Made by a program: the position numbers and the translations under genes. This document shows positions 53,275 to 60,699 of a DNA stretch of 64,000 bases, one piece after another. The stretch's first letter is position 1; every line of letters begins with the position of its first letter. This DNA is from Fen-999 sp041480065 (GTDB lineage: Bacteria; Pseudomonadota; Gammaproteobacteria; Burkholderiales; Rhodocyclaceae): assembly GCA_041480065.1 (NCBI GenBank), contig JBGOZF010000007.1, positions 26,669 to 90,668 of the forward strand, written 5' to 3'. Below the pieces are notes generated by a model. The model saw only the letters and a program-made list of their open reading frames with translations. It was not told the DNA's origin and made no database searches.

Positions 53275-54771
53275 ATGCTCGCGCTGACCAACCGGACTCA
53301 ACGTTGGCTCTCGGAGCTTGCGGCATTGGCGTCGATGGCGACGGCGATTATCGCGATGCTGACGCCACTCGACGCGCAAGCGCTTCCTGCCTTCGCGCGC
53401 CAGACCGGCCAGAACTGCGTTGCCTGTCACGCCGGCGGCCAGTTCCCGGAACTGACGCCCTATGGCCGCATGTTCAAGATGACCGGTTATACCATCGGCG
53501 CCCGCACGATTCCGCTGGCTGTGATGGGGGTCGTGACAGCCGCCAAGGTCGCCGACACGTCGAAGAGCGACGACCCGAACGCCGACTTCCAGAAGAATGG
53601 CGCGCCGGTCTTTGCGACGGGCAGCGTCTTTATCGCCGGCAAGGTGACCGACAACATCGGCGCCTTCGCGCAAGTCACCTATGACAACTATGCCGTTCAG
53701 GGCGCCGACGGCAAGTTTCATGGCCACAGTTCGGCGGACAACATCGACCTCCGCTACGCCGATCACTTCATCGATGCCAACAGGGATCTCGTCGTCGGCG
53801 TCAGCGTCAACAACAACCCGTCGGTCTCCGATCCATGGAACACCGCTGCGGCCTGGATGCAGTACGTCCCGGATACGGGCCTGACCAGCCATCAGTTCAC
53901 CGATGCAAACGCGCCCTATCCAGGCTTCGGCTCCGGCGGCAATATCGCCGGGGTCAGCGCCTACCTGTTCTGGAACAAGACCATCTACGCCGAGCTGGGC
54001 ACCTACCGGACGGCCAACCGGGCTTTCTCGTTCATGAGCGCCGGAATCGACGATTCGGGCACGACCAAACTCAGCGGCAGCAACAACCCCTATTGGCGAC
54101 TGGCATATTCGCGTGAATGGGGCCCGCACAGCATCATGGTCGGCACCTCGGGAATGACTGCGCATGTTTACGACGGCAGTTCCGACCCGTCCGACCCGAA
54201 CAGCTACACCCGTTTCAGGAATACCGGCATCGACGCCCAATACCAGTACCTGCTCGACCCGCATACGGTGACGGCGCAGATCGCCTACATGCGTCAGAAG
54301 CAGGACTACTCCGCCAATGCGGTTGCCGCTCTTTCGCCGCCGGGTTTTGTTGACGCTGCGGGAAATCCATTAGCGATCGGCAACGCTTCCGACACGATCG
54401 ACGCATTCCGAATCAAGGCGTCGTACATCTATCAGGCCAAATACGGCGGTAGCGTGGCCTTCTTCAATATGACGGGCACATCGAATACCGCGAACCAGAC
54501 ATCGGGCTACGACACAAACGGCCAGATAACGTCGACCGATCCTCTAGGGACCGGTATCAGCTCGACTCGCGTCACCGGCAACCTTACGGGAAATCCCGCC
54601 ACCCGCGGCATGACCTTCGAGTTGTTCTGGACCCCGATCCAGTATGTCCGGGTCGGCGCGCAATACACCGCTTACAGCAAGTTCAATGGTGCCTCGAACA
54701 ACTATGACGGGTTCGGTCGCAACGCGAAGGACAACAACACCCTGTTCGGCTATGTCTGGTTTGCCTACTGA
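53275..54771 (+). CDS. Cytochrome-porin fusion: monoheme c domain plus outer-membrane beta-barrel
   Basis: A 498-residue exported protein. A signal peptide ends about residue 35 (AIIAMLTPLDAQA), then a short haem domain PAFARQTGQNCVACHAGGQF (CVACH at 48-52) with ELTPYGRMFKMTGYTIGART, then about 400 residues rich in alternating aromatic/polar strands (FATGSVFIAGKVTDNIGAFA, YAEGT-like, FWTPIQYVRVGAQYTAYSKF) ending GYVWFAY, a barrel with terminal aromatic. This architecture is that of Cyc2-type fused cytochrome-porins that move electrons across the outer membrane. The ATG follows a very strong site, AAAGGAGGAG, six bases away. Substrate unknown; whether it belongs to Cyc2 proper cannot be told. 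Confidence 0.8.
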   Translation: MLALTNRTQRWLSELAALASMATAIIAMLTPLDAQALPAFARQTGQNCVACHAGGQFPELTPYGRMFKMTGYTIGARTIPLAVMGVVTAAKVADTSKSDDPNADFQKNGAPVFATGSVFIAGKVTDNIGAFAQVTYDNYAVQGADGKFHGHSSADNIDLRYADHFIDANRDLVVGVSVNNNPSVSDPWNTAAAWMQYVPDTGLTSHQFTDANAPYPGFGSGGNIAGVSAYLFWNKTIYAELGTYRTANRAFSFMSAGIDDSGTTKLSGSNNPYWRLAYSREWGPHSIMVGTSGMTAHVYDGSSDPSDPNSYTRFRNTGIDAQYQYLLDPHTVTAQIAYMRQKQDYSANAVAALSPPGFVDAAGNPLAIGNASDTIDAFRIKASYIYQAKYGGSVAFFNMTGTSNTANQTSGYDTNGQITSTDPLGTGISSTRVTGNLTGNPATRGMTFELFWTPIQYVRVGAQYTAYSKFNGASNNYDGFGRNAKDNNTLFGYVWFAY

Positions 54772-54853
54772 TTCTGCGATGCCCATGCAAGCACTGGCCG
54801 ATCAATGCGCCGATGCGACCCAGGTCGTGATCCAGGACACCCGGAGATCCTGA

Positions 54854-55495
54854 ATGAAACGTATTTCGTCCTTGTCGGTTCTGACTGTCCTGGCCGCAGC
54901 GAGCGGCTGCTCAAATCTCGAGCGCTCGCGCGACCTCGCCAACCCGAATATTCCGCCGGCGGTGACCGCCGCGCAGGTCTGCTCCATCTGCCACGGCCTG
55001 GACGGCAACTCCGTGTCGCCCAACTTCCCGCGGCTGGCCGGCCAGCAGGCCCTCTACATCGTCGCCCAGCTGGAGAACTTTCGCAGCCACCATCGCTCGG
55101 ATCCGCCCGGCTACGAATACATGTGGGGTATCAGCCATCACCTTTCCGACGATCAGATCAAGGGGCTGGCCGAGTACTTCTCCGCGCAGGTGCCGAAGCA
55201 CAACGCCCGGCTCGACCCGCAACTGACAGCCGCCGGCAAGACGATCTTCGAGAACGGCGTGCCGGAGAAGGAGGCGCCGCCCTGCATGGCTTGCCACGGT
55301 CCCAACGCCGAGGGAATCGCCAACTTTCCGAGACTGGCCAATCAACACCAGGATTACATGGTGAAGCAGCTTCATGTCTTCCAGGAAACGGAGTTTCGCC
55401 CGGGAACGCCAATGAAGCAGATCACGCACTTCCTCACTCACCAGGAAATGGAAGCCGTGGCCGCCTATCTGCAATCGATTGCCAACGACAAATGA
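54854..55495 (+). CDS. Diheme cytochrome c4-type lipoprotein
   Basis: A 213-residue protein: lipoprotein signal with the lipidated Cys at residue 19 (LAAASGC), then two haem domains with CSICH (43-47) and CMACH (144-148), each followed by FPRLAGQ or FPRLANQ and a late Met (MWGISHHLS; MKQITHFL). It should sit on the periplasmic side of a membrane and accept electrons from, or donate to, the adjacent outer-membrane cytochrome-porin (inference). 82 bases lie between them. It differs from the soluble c4-type protein at 1.7 kb by the lipid anchor. Confidence 0.88.
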   Translation: MKRISSLSVLTVLAAASGCSNLERSRDLANPNIPPAVTAAQVCSICHGLDGNSVSPNFPRLAGQQALYIVAQLENFRSHHRSDPPGYEYMWGISHHLSDDQIKGLAEYFSAQVPKHNARLDPQLTAAGKTIFENGVPEKEAPPCMACHGPNAEGIANFPRLANQHQDYMVKQLHVFQETEFRPGTPMKQITHFLTHQEMEAVAAYLQSIANDK

Positions 55496-55556
55496 CGCAG
55501 ATCTTCTCTGTCGGGACGTCGGCCGGCGGAGACTGGTATAGCCGATGGAGATCTTC

Positions 55557-56120
55557 ATGAAGAAATGTCTCGCCGCCTTCGCAGTATCGAGTGTCCTGAT
55601 CGCGCAGGCATTTGCTGCTGACACCTACACCATCGATCCCGAATTCTCGGCAGCGCATTTCGAGATCGCGCGCGTGGGTTTCTCGACCCAGTATGGCCGC
55701 TTCAACAAGACGGACGGCAAGGTCACGCTCGACCTCGCCGCCAGGACCGGCAGCGTCGAGTTCACGATCCATACGGCATCGATCGACATGGGGTCGGCGG
55801 CCTGGAGCAGCCATTTGTCGGACGAGGGTTTGTTCAATGTCGCCAAGTATCCGACCATGAAGTTCAAGTCCGACAAGCTGATTTTCCACGGCAACAAGGT
55901 CGTTGCGGCGGAAGGCCAGTTCACCATGCTGGGCGTGACCAAGCCCCTCCGGGTGATGGTGAGCAATTTCCAGTGCGGTACCACCTTGAACAAGAGACAA
56001 ACGTGTTCCGGCAACATCTCCGGTACGCTGAAGCGCTCGGAGTTCGGGCTGACCAAGTACATCCCCGCGGTGAGCGACGAGGTCAAGATCAGCGTTCCGG
56101 TGGATGCCTACAAGGACTGA
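55557..56120 (+). CDS. yceI: YceI-family periplasmic lipocalin-like protein
   Basis: A 187-residue exported protein: signal MKKCLAAFAVSSVLIAQAFA, then the YceI core DTYTIDPEFSAAHFEIARVG, GSVEFTIHTASIDMG, LFNVAKYPTMKFKSDKLIF and GVTKPLRVMVSNFQCG. The family binds polyprenoid lipids such as isoprenoid quinones. GGAG precedes the ATG. It lies 61 bases after the diheme cytochrome on the same strand; a quinone-type binder beside two cytochromes suggests a shared redox role, but this is inference. A strong stem-loop follows. Confidence 0.9.
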   Translation: MKKCLAAFAVSSVLIAQAFAADTYTIDPEFSAAHFEIARVGFSTQYGRFNKTDGKVTLDLAARTGSVEFTIHTASIDMGSAAWSSHLSDEGLFNVAKYPTMKFKSDKLIFHGNKVVAAEGQFTMLGVTKPLRVMVSNFQCGTTLNKRQTCSGNISGTLKRSEFGLTKYIPAVSDEVKISVPVDAYKD

Positions 56121-56140
56121 GTCGCCAATGAAGCAGCACC

Positions 56141-56171
56141 GGGCACAGGCCGAAATTTTCGGCCTGTGCCC
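56141..56171. terminator. Strong stem-loop after yceI
   Basis: GGGCACAGGCCGAAA (56141-56155) and TTTCGGCCTGTGCCC (56157-56171) are perfectly complementary over 15 bp. No long T-run follows, so it may end the cytochrome-porin transcript weakly or protect its 3' end. Confidence 0.6.
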
Positions 56172-56225
56172 GCGTGATCTGGCGATAAGATGCCGGGACG
56201 CCCCGACTACCGCCATAGGTCCCAC

Positions 56226-56891
56226 ATGTCTCTGGTACTCACGCCGCTCGAAGCCCGCGTCATCGGTTGCCTGATCGAGAAGGAGATCACGACGCCGGAG
56301 CAGTACCCGCTGTCGCTCAATGCGCTGACCAACGCCTGCAACCAGAAGAGCAACCGCGACCCGGTGATGGATCTGGACGAGGCCACCGTCCAGCGGACTG
56401 TCGATGAACTGATCAAGAGGTATCTTGTCAGCGACCACACCGGCTACGGCAGCCGGGTCACCAAGTTCCAGCATCGCTTCTGCAACAGCGAATACGGCAC
56501 CCTAAGGTTTTCGCCGCAGGAACTCGGCATTGTTTGCGAGTTGCTGCTGCGCGGCCCGCAGACGCCCGGCGAGTTGCGCAGCCGGGCCAGCCGCTTGTGC
56601 CGGCTCAACGATGTCACGGAAGTCGAAGCGGCGCTCAAGCAGCTTGCCGTGCGCGAAGACGGACCCTACGTGGCGCGCCTGCCGCGCGAGCCGGGCAAGC
56701 GCGAATCCCGCTATGTTCACTTGTTCGGCAGCGAACCGGTCGACGCTGGCGAGATCGATGAGCCGGCGGCACCGACGCGTGTTTCGACTGTCGACTCCGA
56801 AAGCGCGATCAGACTGGAACAGCGCGTGACCATGCTTGAGGCCGAGGTGGCCGAACTGAAGCAGCGGCTGGACGATCTGACGAAGTCCTGA
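56226..56891 (+). CDS. yceH: YceH (DUF480) family protein
   Basis: A 221-residue protein of the YceH/UPF0502 family: SLVLTPLEARVIGCLIEKEI, TTPEQYPLSLNALTNACNQK, VMDLDEATVQRTVDELIKRY, two winged-helix-like units with GPQTPGELRSRASRLCRLND between, and a coiled-coil tail (TMLEAEVAELKQRLDDL). Function of the family is not established. The ATG at 56226 starts the conserved region. Not obviously linked to yceI next to it, though the names pair in some genomes. Confidence 0.88.
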   Translation: MSLVLTPLEARVIGCLIEKEITTPEQYPLSLNALTNACNQKSNRDPVMDLDEATVQRTVDELIKRYLVSDHTGYGSRVTKFQHRFCNSEYGTLRFSPQELGIVCELLLRGPQTPGELRSRASRLCRLNDVTEVEAALKQLAVREDGPYVARLPREPGKRESRYVHLFGSEPVDAGEIDEPAAPTRVSTVDSESAIRLEQRVTMLEAEVAELKQRLDDLTKS

Positions 56892-56936
56892 GCGCCGCGG
56901 GGCGCCTGCTCTCCATCGAGCAGAGTGCCGACCAGT

Positions 56937-58127
56937 TCAGGCGAGCCCCATCACGCTCGCGGGAGCCGAGTCCGGACGCTCTGCGTCGGCCTTGCTTCGG
57001 TGGGCCCGCTTCTCGAGGTACATCCGTTTGTCTGCGATGGCCATGATTTGCGCGGGACTTGTCCCGTCCTCGGGATACATGGCCCAGCCGATGCTGGCGC
57101 CGATCCGCACCACGATCTGGTCGAGCACGAAGGGTTCGGCGAAGACCGCCGCCAGCTTGTCGGCGACCTCGGTCACGTCGGTGTCGGCATGGACGCTGCC
57201 GACGATGATCGTGAATTCGTCACCGCCGACACGGGCACAAAAGTCGGCCGCGCGAATGGCACCGAGCAGCCGCGTGGCAACCGCCTTCAGCAATGCATCG
57301 CCGACGGCGTGGCCGTGCTGGTCATTGACGGGCTTGAATTCGTCCAGGTCGATGGCGATCAGCCCGAACCTGGACTGGTCGCGCGTCGCCATGCTCAAGG
57401 TGCGCGAGACCGTCTCCTCGAACGATCTGCGATTGCCGAGGCCGGTGAGTTCGTCATGCAGCGCCAGGTGGCGAATGGCCTCCTTGGTGTGCGTGTGTTC
57501 GGCGATCTCATCCTGGAGGCGTTCGTTGAGAACGATGGCGTCGATCGCGGTCATCGAAACGCGACTTGCCTTCTGCAAGACGATCACCTGCCAGAGAACG
57601 GAGACGGCGATCAGAACGAGATGGTAGTTGTCACGATGGACCAGGTATTGCTGGGCAAAGTGCGCCGTCAGAGGCAGCAGGCTGAAGAGCGTCAGCGCCA
57701 GGTAGTATTTGGGCATCACGGCGTAGCCGAGCGCACCCACGGTGCCGATCGTGGACAGGATGATGAACAGAAACGTGTCCTGGGCAGGGGATGGTCCAAC
57801 CGGCAACAGGAAGCCGGTAATGCCGTAGAGCAGGGCAATGCCGGCACCGAGCCAGATTCGGGTGCGCGCCAGACCCTGGCAGTTCTCGGCAGTAAGCCCG
57901 ATTCGCTGAACGCGGCGCTCGAACAGCAACACCCAGATGCTGATTGCGCCGAGAAAGAGTCCCCACGCCACGAGTACCGGGACCTCGACCCCGGCGCTGT
58001 AGAGAACGATTGCGATCAGCAGCGCGCCCATCATGATGCTCGCCATGTTCCCGTTCGCATGTCCGAACAAGATGCGAATCCTGTTGAGGCGTACCCGCTC
58101 GTCGCGGGCGATGGCGCTGGTCGGCAT
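56937..58127 (-). CDS. Membrane diguanylate cyclase (GGDEF)
   Basis: A 396-residue protein. Six or so membrane segments fill residues 30-195 (ASIMMGALLIAIVLYSAGVE, GLFLGAISIWVLLFERR and others), then a GGDEF domain (about 220-380): LALHDELTGLGNRRSFEETV, AIDLDEFKPVNDQHGHAVGD, CARVGGDEFTIIVG and ADKRMYLEKR. The active-site GGDEF is intact and a DxLT-type motif precedes it, so it should make cyclic-di-GMP. No RxxD product-inhibition site is seen clearly. The ATG at 58125-58127 is used; a GTG two codons upstream is possible. Confidence 0.9.
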   Translation of the reverse strand: MPTSAIARDERVRLNRIRILFGHANGNMASIMMGALLIAIVLYSAGVEVPVLVAWGLFLGAISIWVLLFERRVQRIGLTAENCQGLARTRIWLGAGIALLYGITGFLLPVGPSPAQDTFLFIILSTIGTVGALGYAVMPKYYLALTLFSLLPLTAHFAQQYLVHRDNYHLVLIAVSVLWQVIVLQKASRVSMTAIDAIVLNERLQDEIAEHTHTKEAIRHLALHDELTGLGNRRSFEETVSRTLSMATRDQSRFGLIAIDLDEFKPVNDQHGHAVGDALLKAVATRLLGAIRAADFCARVGGDEFTIIVGSVHADTDVTEVADKLAAVFAEPFVLDQIVVRIGASIGWAMYPEDGTSPAQIMAIADKRMYLEKRAHRSKADAERPDSAPASVMGLA

Positions 58128-58231
58128 GTTCACTCGTGGGCAATGGGGGATGGCGCGAGTTCGATGGCTGAGGCAGTCTCGATTCTAGCCCGAGTTCGCT
58201 TGAGCCCGACAACCCTGTCCCGTGAAGTCCG

Positions 58232-59428
58232 TCAGGCTGCGGCGAGCGCTTGCCGTAGGTCGTCGAGCAGGTCGCCGATGTCTTCGAGCCCGACCGACAG
58301 GCGGACGAGGCCTTCGCCGATCAGGTGCTGCGCGCGTTCTTCGGGCGTGTAGAAGCAGTGCGTCATGCTCGCCGGGTGCTGGGCGAGGCTCTCGGCGTCG
58401 CCGAGGCTGACGGCGCGGGTGAACAGCTGCAGGGCATCCATGAATCGCCGGCCGGCCTCGATGCCGGCCTTCAGTTCGAAGGCGATCATGCCGCCCGGCT
58501 GCGCCATCTGGCGGCGGGCCAGTTCGAGTTGCGGGAAGCTATGCAGGCCGGGGAAATGCACCACCGCCACCTTCGGATCGGCGCCGAGAACCTCGGCCAC
58601 GGCCTGGGCATTGGCACAGTGTCGATCCATGCGCAGGGCGAGCGTCTTCAGGCCGCGCAACACGAGGAAGGCATCCTGCGACGAGAGCACGGCGCCGGTC
58701 ATGTCCTTGAGGCCGTGAAAGCGCACCTGATCGAGGATTTCCTTCGGGCCGACGACGGCGCCGGCCAGGAGGTCGCCGTGGCCGCCGAGATACTTGGTCG
58801 CGGAGTGCAGCACGAAATCGGCGCCGAGCTCGATCGGGCGTTGCAGATAGGGCGTGCAGTAGGTGTTGTCGACGACCGTCACGGCGCCCTGGCGGCGGGC
58901 GATTGCCGAGGCCGCCGCGATGTCGATGAGCCGCATGTTGGGATTGGCCGGCGTCTCGAAGAACACCACGCGGGTCGCCGGATTGATGGCGGCGGCGAGA
59001 TTGCCCGGATCGGTCATGTCGACATGGGTGACGCGCACGCCGAATTTCGCCAGGCCGTGATTGAGGAAGGCGAAGGTGCAGCCGTAGAGCGTCTTGTCGG
59101 CGATGATCTCGTCGCCAGGGGAAAGCAGCGTCCACAACAACGAGGTGGTCGCGCCCTGCCCAGAGGCGGTCACCAGCGCCGCCTCGCCGCCTTCGAGATT
59201 CGCGAGCCGTGCTTCGAGCAACGCGGTCGTCGGGTTGCCGACGCGCGAGTAGATGTAGCCCGTCTGCTCGCCGGCAAAGCGGGCGCTGCCGTCGGCAACG
59301 GTCGGGAAGGTGTAGGTCGCGCTCAGATACAGCGGCGGATTGAGAGACCCGGCGCCTTCGTAGGGATCGTAGGCGTGATGGATCGCGCGGGTGGAGAAGC
59401 CGGCGAGGGTTTTGTTGTCTTTCGTCAT
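58232..59428 (-). CDS. Methionine gamma-lyase
   Basis: PLP enzyme cleaving L-methionine to methanethiol, ammonia and 2-oxobutyrate. The 398-residue product matches the length and pattern of the pseudomonad enzyme: NPPLYLSATYTFPTV, FAGEQTGYIYSRVGNPTT, TLYGCTFAF with the reaction-specific Tyr115 and Cys117, NTYCTPYLQRPIELGA, PLP-lysine 212 in HSATKYLGGHGD, and ALQLFTRAVSLGDAESLAQH. Cys at this position separates methionine lyases from cystathionine lyases. The ATG at 59426-59428 was chosen over a farther start. A divergent Lrp-type regulator gene is 124 bases away, as in the pseudomonad mde locus. Confidence 0.9.
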   Translation of the reverse strand: MTKDNKTLAGFSTRAIHHAYDPYEGAGSLNPPLYLSATYTFPTVADGSARFAGEQTGYIYSRVGNPTTALLEARLANLEGGEAALVTASGQGATTSLLWTLLSPGDEIIADKTLYGCTFAFLNHGLAKFGVRVTHVDMTDPGNLAAAINPATRVVFFETPANPNMRLIDIAAASAIARRQGAVTVVDNTYCTPYLQRPIELGADFVLHSATKYLGGHGDLLAGAVVGPKEILDQVRFHGLKDMTGAVLSSQDAFLVLRGLKTLALRMDRHCANAQAVAEVLGADPKVAVVHFPGLHSFPQLELARRQMAQPGGMIAFELKAGIEAGRRFMDALQLFTRAVSLGDAESLAQHPASMTHCFYTPEERAQHLIGEGLVRLSVGLEDIGDLLDDLRQALAAA

Positions 59429-59552
59429 GGACGTTCCCGGACGTGCTGGTCGTGCGACTACTTTAGCCAGCACGGGCAGAAAGAGTGTTGCTTATTCGCC
59501 TCCATAACGGTAACAATTGAGCAGAGTCTTCCCACATGGAGCGCGAATTGAA

Positions 59553-60041
59553 ATGAACACTGCCAATGGGGCCCTCGACAAGGCGGATCTGGCCATCCTT
59601 CGGCTGTTGCAATCGGATGGCCGGCTCAGCAACGCGCGTATCGCCGAGCAGGTGAACCTGAGCGAGACACCTTGTTGGCGAAGGCTGAAACGCCTGGAGG
59701 GCGAAGGCTATATCCAGGGCTACCAGGCGATGCTGAACCGGCGCAAGCTCGGCTTCGACGTCCTGGCGTTCGTGCTGGTGAGCCTGGGCAAGCACCGTGG
59801 CGAAGAACCCGTGGCCTTCGAGGAGCAGGTCACGCGAAACCCCCAGATACTCTCCTGCCACAACGTCACAGGAGAGTCGGATTACCTGCTCCAGGTGGTC
59901 GCGCCCGACCTCGATGCCTACGGCCAGTTCGTCAGCACGGTGCTGCGCCAGTTGCCCGGCGTGACGGCGATTCGCTCCCTGCTGTCGCTGCGCGAGATCA
60001 AGCAGTCAATGCAATTGCCTATCCTCGGCACCATCGAATGA
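59553..60041 (+). CDS. Lrp/AsnC-family regulator of the methionine lyase (MdeR-like)
   Basis: A 162-residue regulator: N-terminal helix-turn-helix (LDKADLAILRLLQSDGRLSN, ARIAEQVNLSETPCWRRLKR, LEGEGYIQGYQAMLNR) and a C-terminal ligand-sensing RAM domain (VAFEEQVTRNPQILSCHNVT, GESDYLLQVVAPDLDAYGQF, VTAIRSLLSLREIKQSMQLP). In Pseudomonas putida the homologous mdeR is divergent from the lyase gene and activates it; the same layout suggests the same role here (inference). The ATG at 59553 starts just before the family's conserved region. Confidence 0.88.
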   Translation: MNTANGALDKADLAILRLLQSDGRLSNARIAEQVNLSETPCWRRLKRLEGEGYIQGYQAMLNRRKLGFDVLAFVLVSLGKHRGEEPVAFEEQVTRNPQILSCHNVTGESDYLLQVVAPDLDAYGQFVSTVLRQLPGVTAIRSLLSLREIKQSMQLPILGTIE

Positions 60042-60044
60042 CGA

Positions 60045-60146
60045 TCAGGAACCGGAACCCTGACGCATCCTGCCATATACCGCGAGCGGGATGATGGCGA
60101 TGACGCCGATCACGAAGCCGAGGATGATGGTCCAGATGATGCCCAT
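60045..60146 (-). CDS. 33-residue membrane peptide resembling a shortened GlsB/YeaQ N-terminus
   Basis: A short frame of 33 codons: GIIWTIILGFVIGVIAIIPL (one membrane span) followed by a short basic tail ending RMRQGSGS. The GIIWTIILGFVIGVIA part resembles the first helix of GlsB/YeaQ/YmgE proteins, which normally have three helices; the rest is missing. The ATG has AAAGGAACGAC directly before it, so it may be translated. It is convergent with the Lrp gene. Confidence 0.5.
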   Translation of the reverse strand: MGIIWTIILGFVIGVIAIIPLAVYGRMRQGSGS

Positions 60147-60252
60147 GTCGTTCCTTTCGTTGAGAAGCTGAAGGCGACCTCAGTATAGGCGCTGGAGCCT
60201 CGCGCCGAATCATGCGAGGTGGATCAGACGCCTCGCGGAATGTGAGCTATTG

Positions 60253-60522
60253 TCAGGGCCGCTTGGGCGGCTTTACCTGGCATTGCTCGGGCTTGCCATC
60301 CTTGAAGGCGGGTGCGATCGCGCTGGGCGATCCGGACCCCAGCACCATCAGGTAGGCCTGCCCGTCGATGCAGACCTTGTCGACGAGCCAGGTCTGGACC
60401 TGCCCTTCGATGCGGATCGTTTCGAGCTTTACCGCATCGAGCGCGAACGAGCGCTCCGGCACGGTGGCATTTGCGTCGACTGCGGCGAGCATGACCAGCG
60501 CGGCTGCCAGGATTCGTTTCAT
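60253..60522 (-). CDS. Small exported protein of unknown function
   Basis: An 89-residue protein with a signal peptide (MKRILAAALVMLAAVDANA) and a mature part of about 70 residues with two cysteines (DKVCIDGQAYL, PEQCQVK) that could form a disulphide. I do not recognise a family. AAGGATGG lies upstream of the ATG. It is divergent from glpK across about 175 bases. Codon use matches the surroundings. Confidence 0.65.
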   Translation of the reverse strand: MKRILAAALVMLAAVDANATVPERSFALDAVKLETIRIEGQVQTWLVDKVCIDGQAYLMVLGSGSPSAIAPAFKDGKPEQCQVKPPKRP

Positions 60523-60699
60523 GTCGTCACCATCCTTTCCGGATTGATCAGCGGGATCGAGCGGCTGCGGTCGTCGGCATCAGCGACCGGCAAGGAAGAA
60601 TAGTCGATTTTCGCCGGCCGGCAAGCTGTCGCTTTTCGCGCCTGGACAACGTGGGCGCCGTCGTCTATCGTCCCGCAAACGCTTTCGAGGGAGCAAGCC

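Noticed and set aside
58232..59428. Cystathionine gamma-lyase or O-succinylhomoserine sulfhydrylase
   Set aside because: The TLYGCTFAF motif with Cys117, the length of 398 residues and the divergent Lrp-type gene fit methionine gamma-lyase better.
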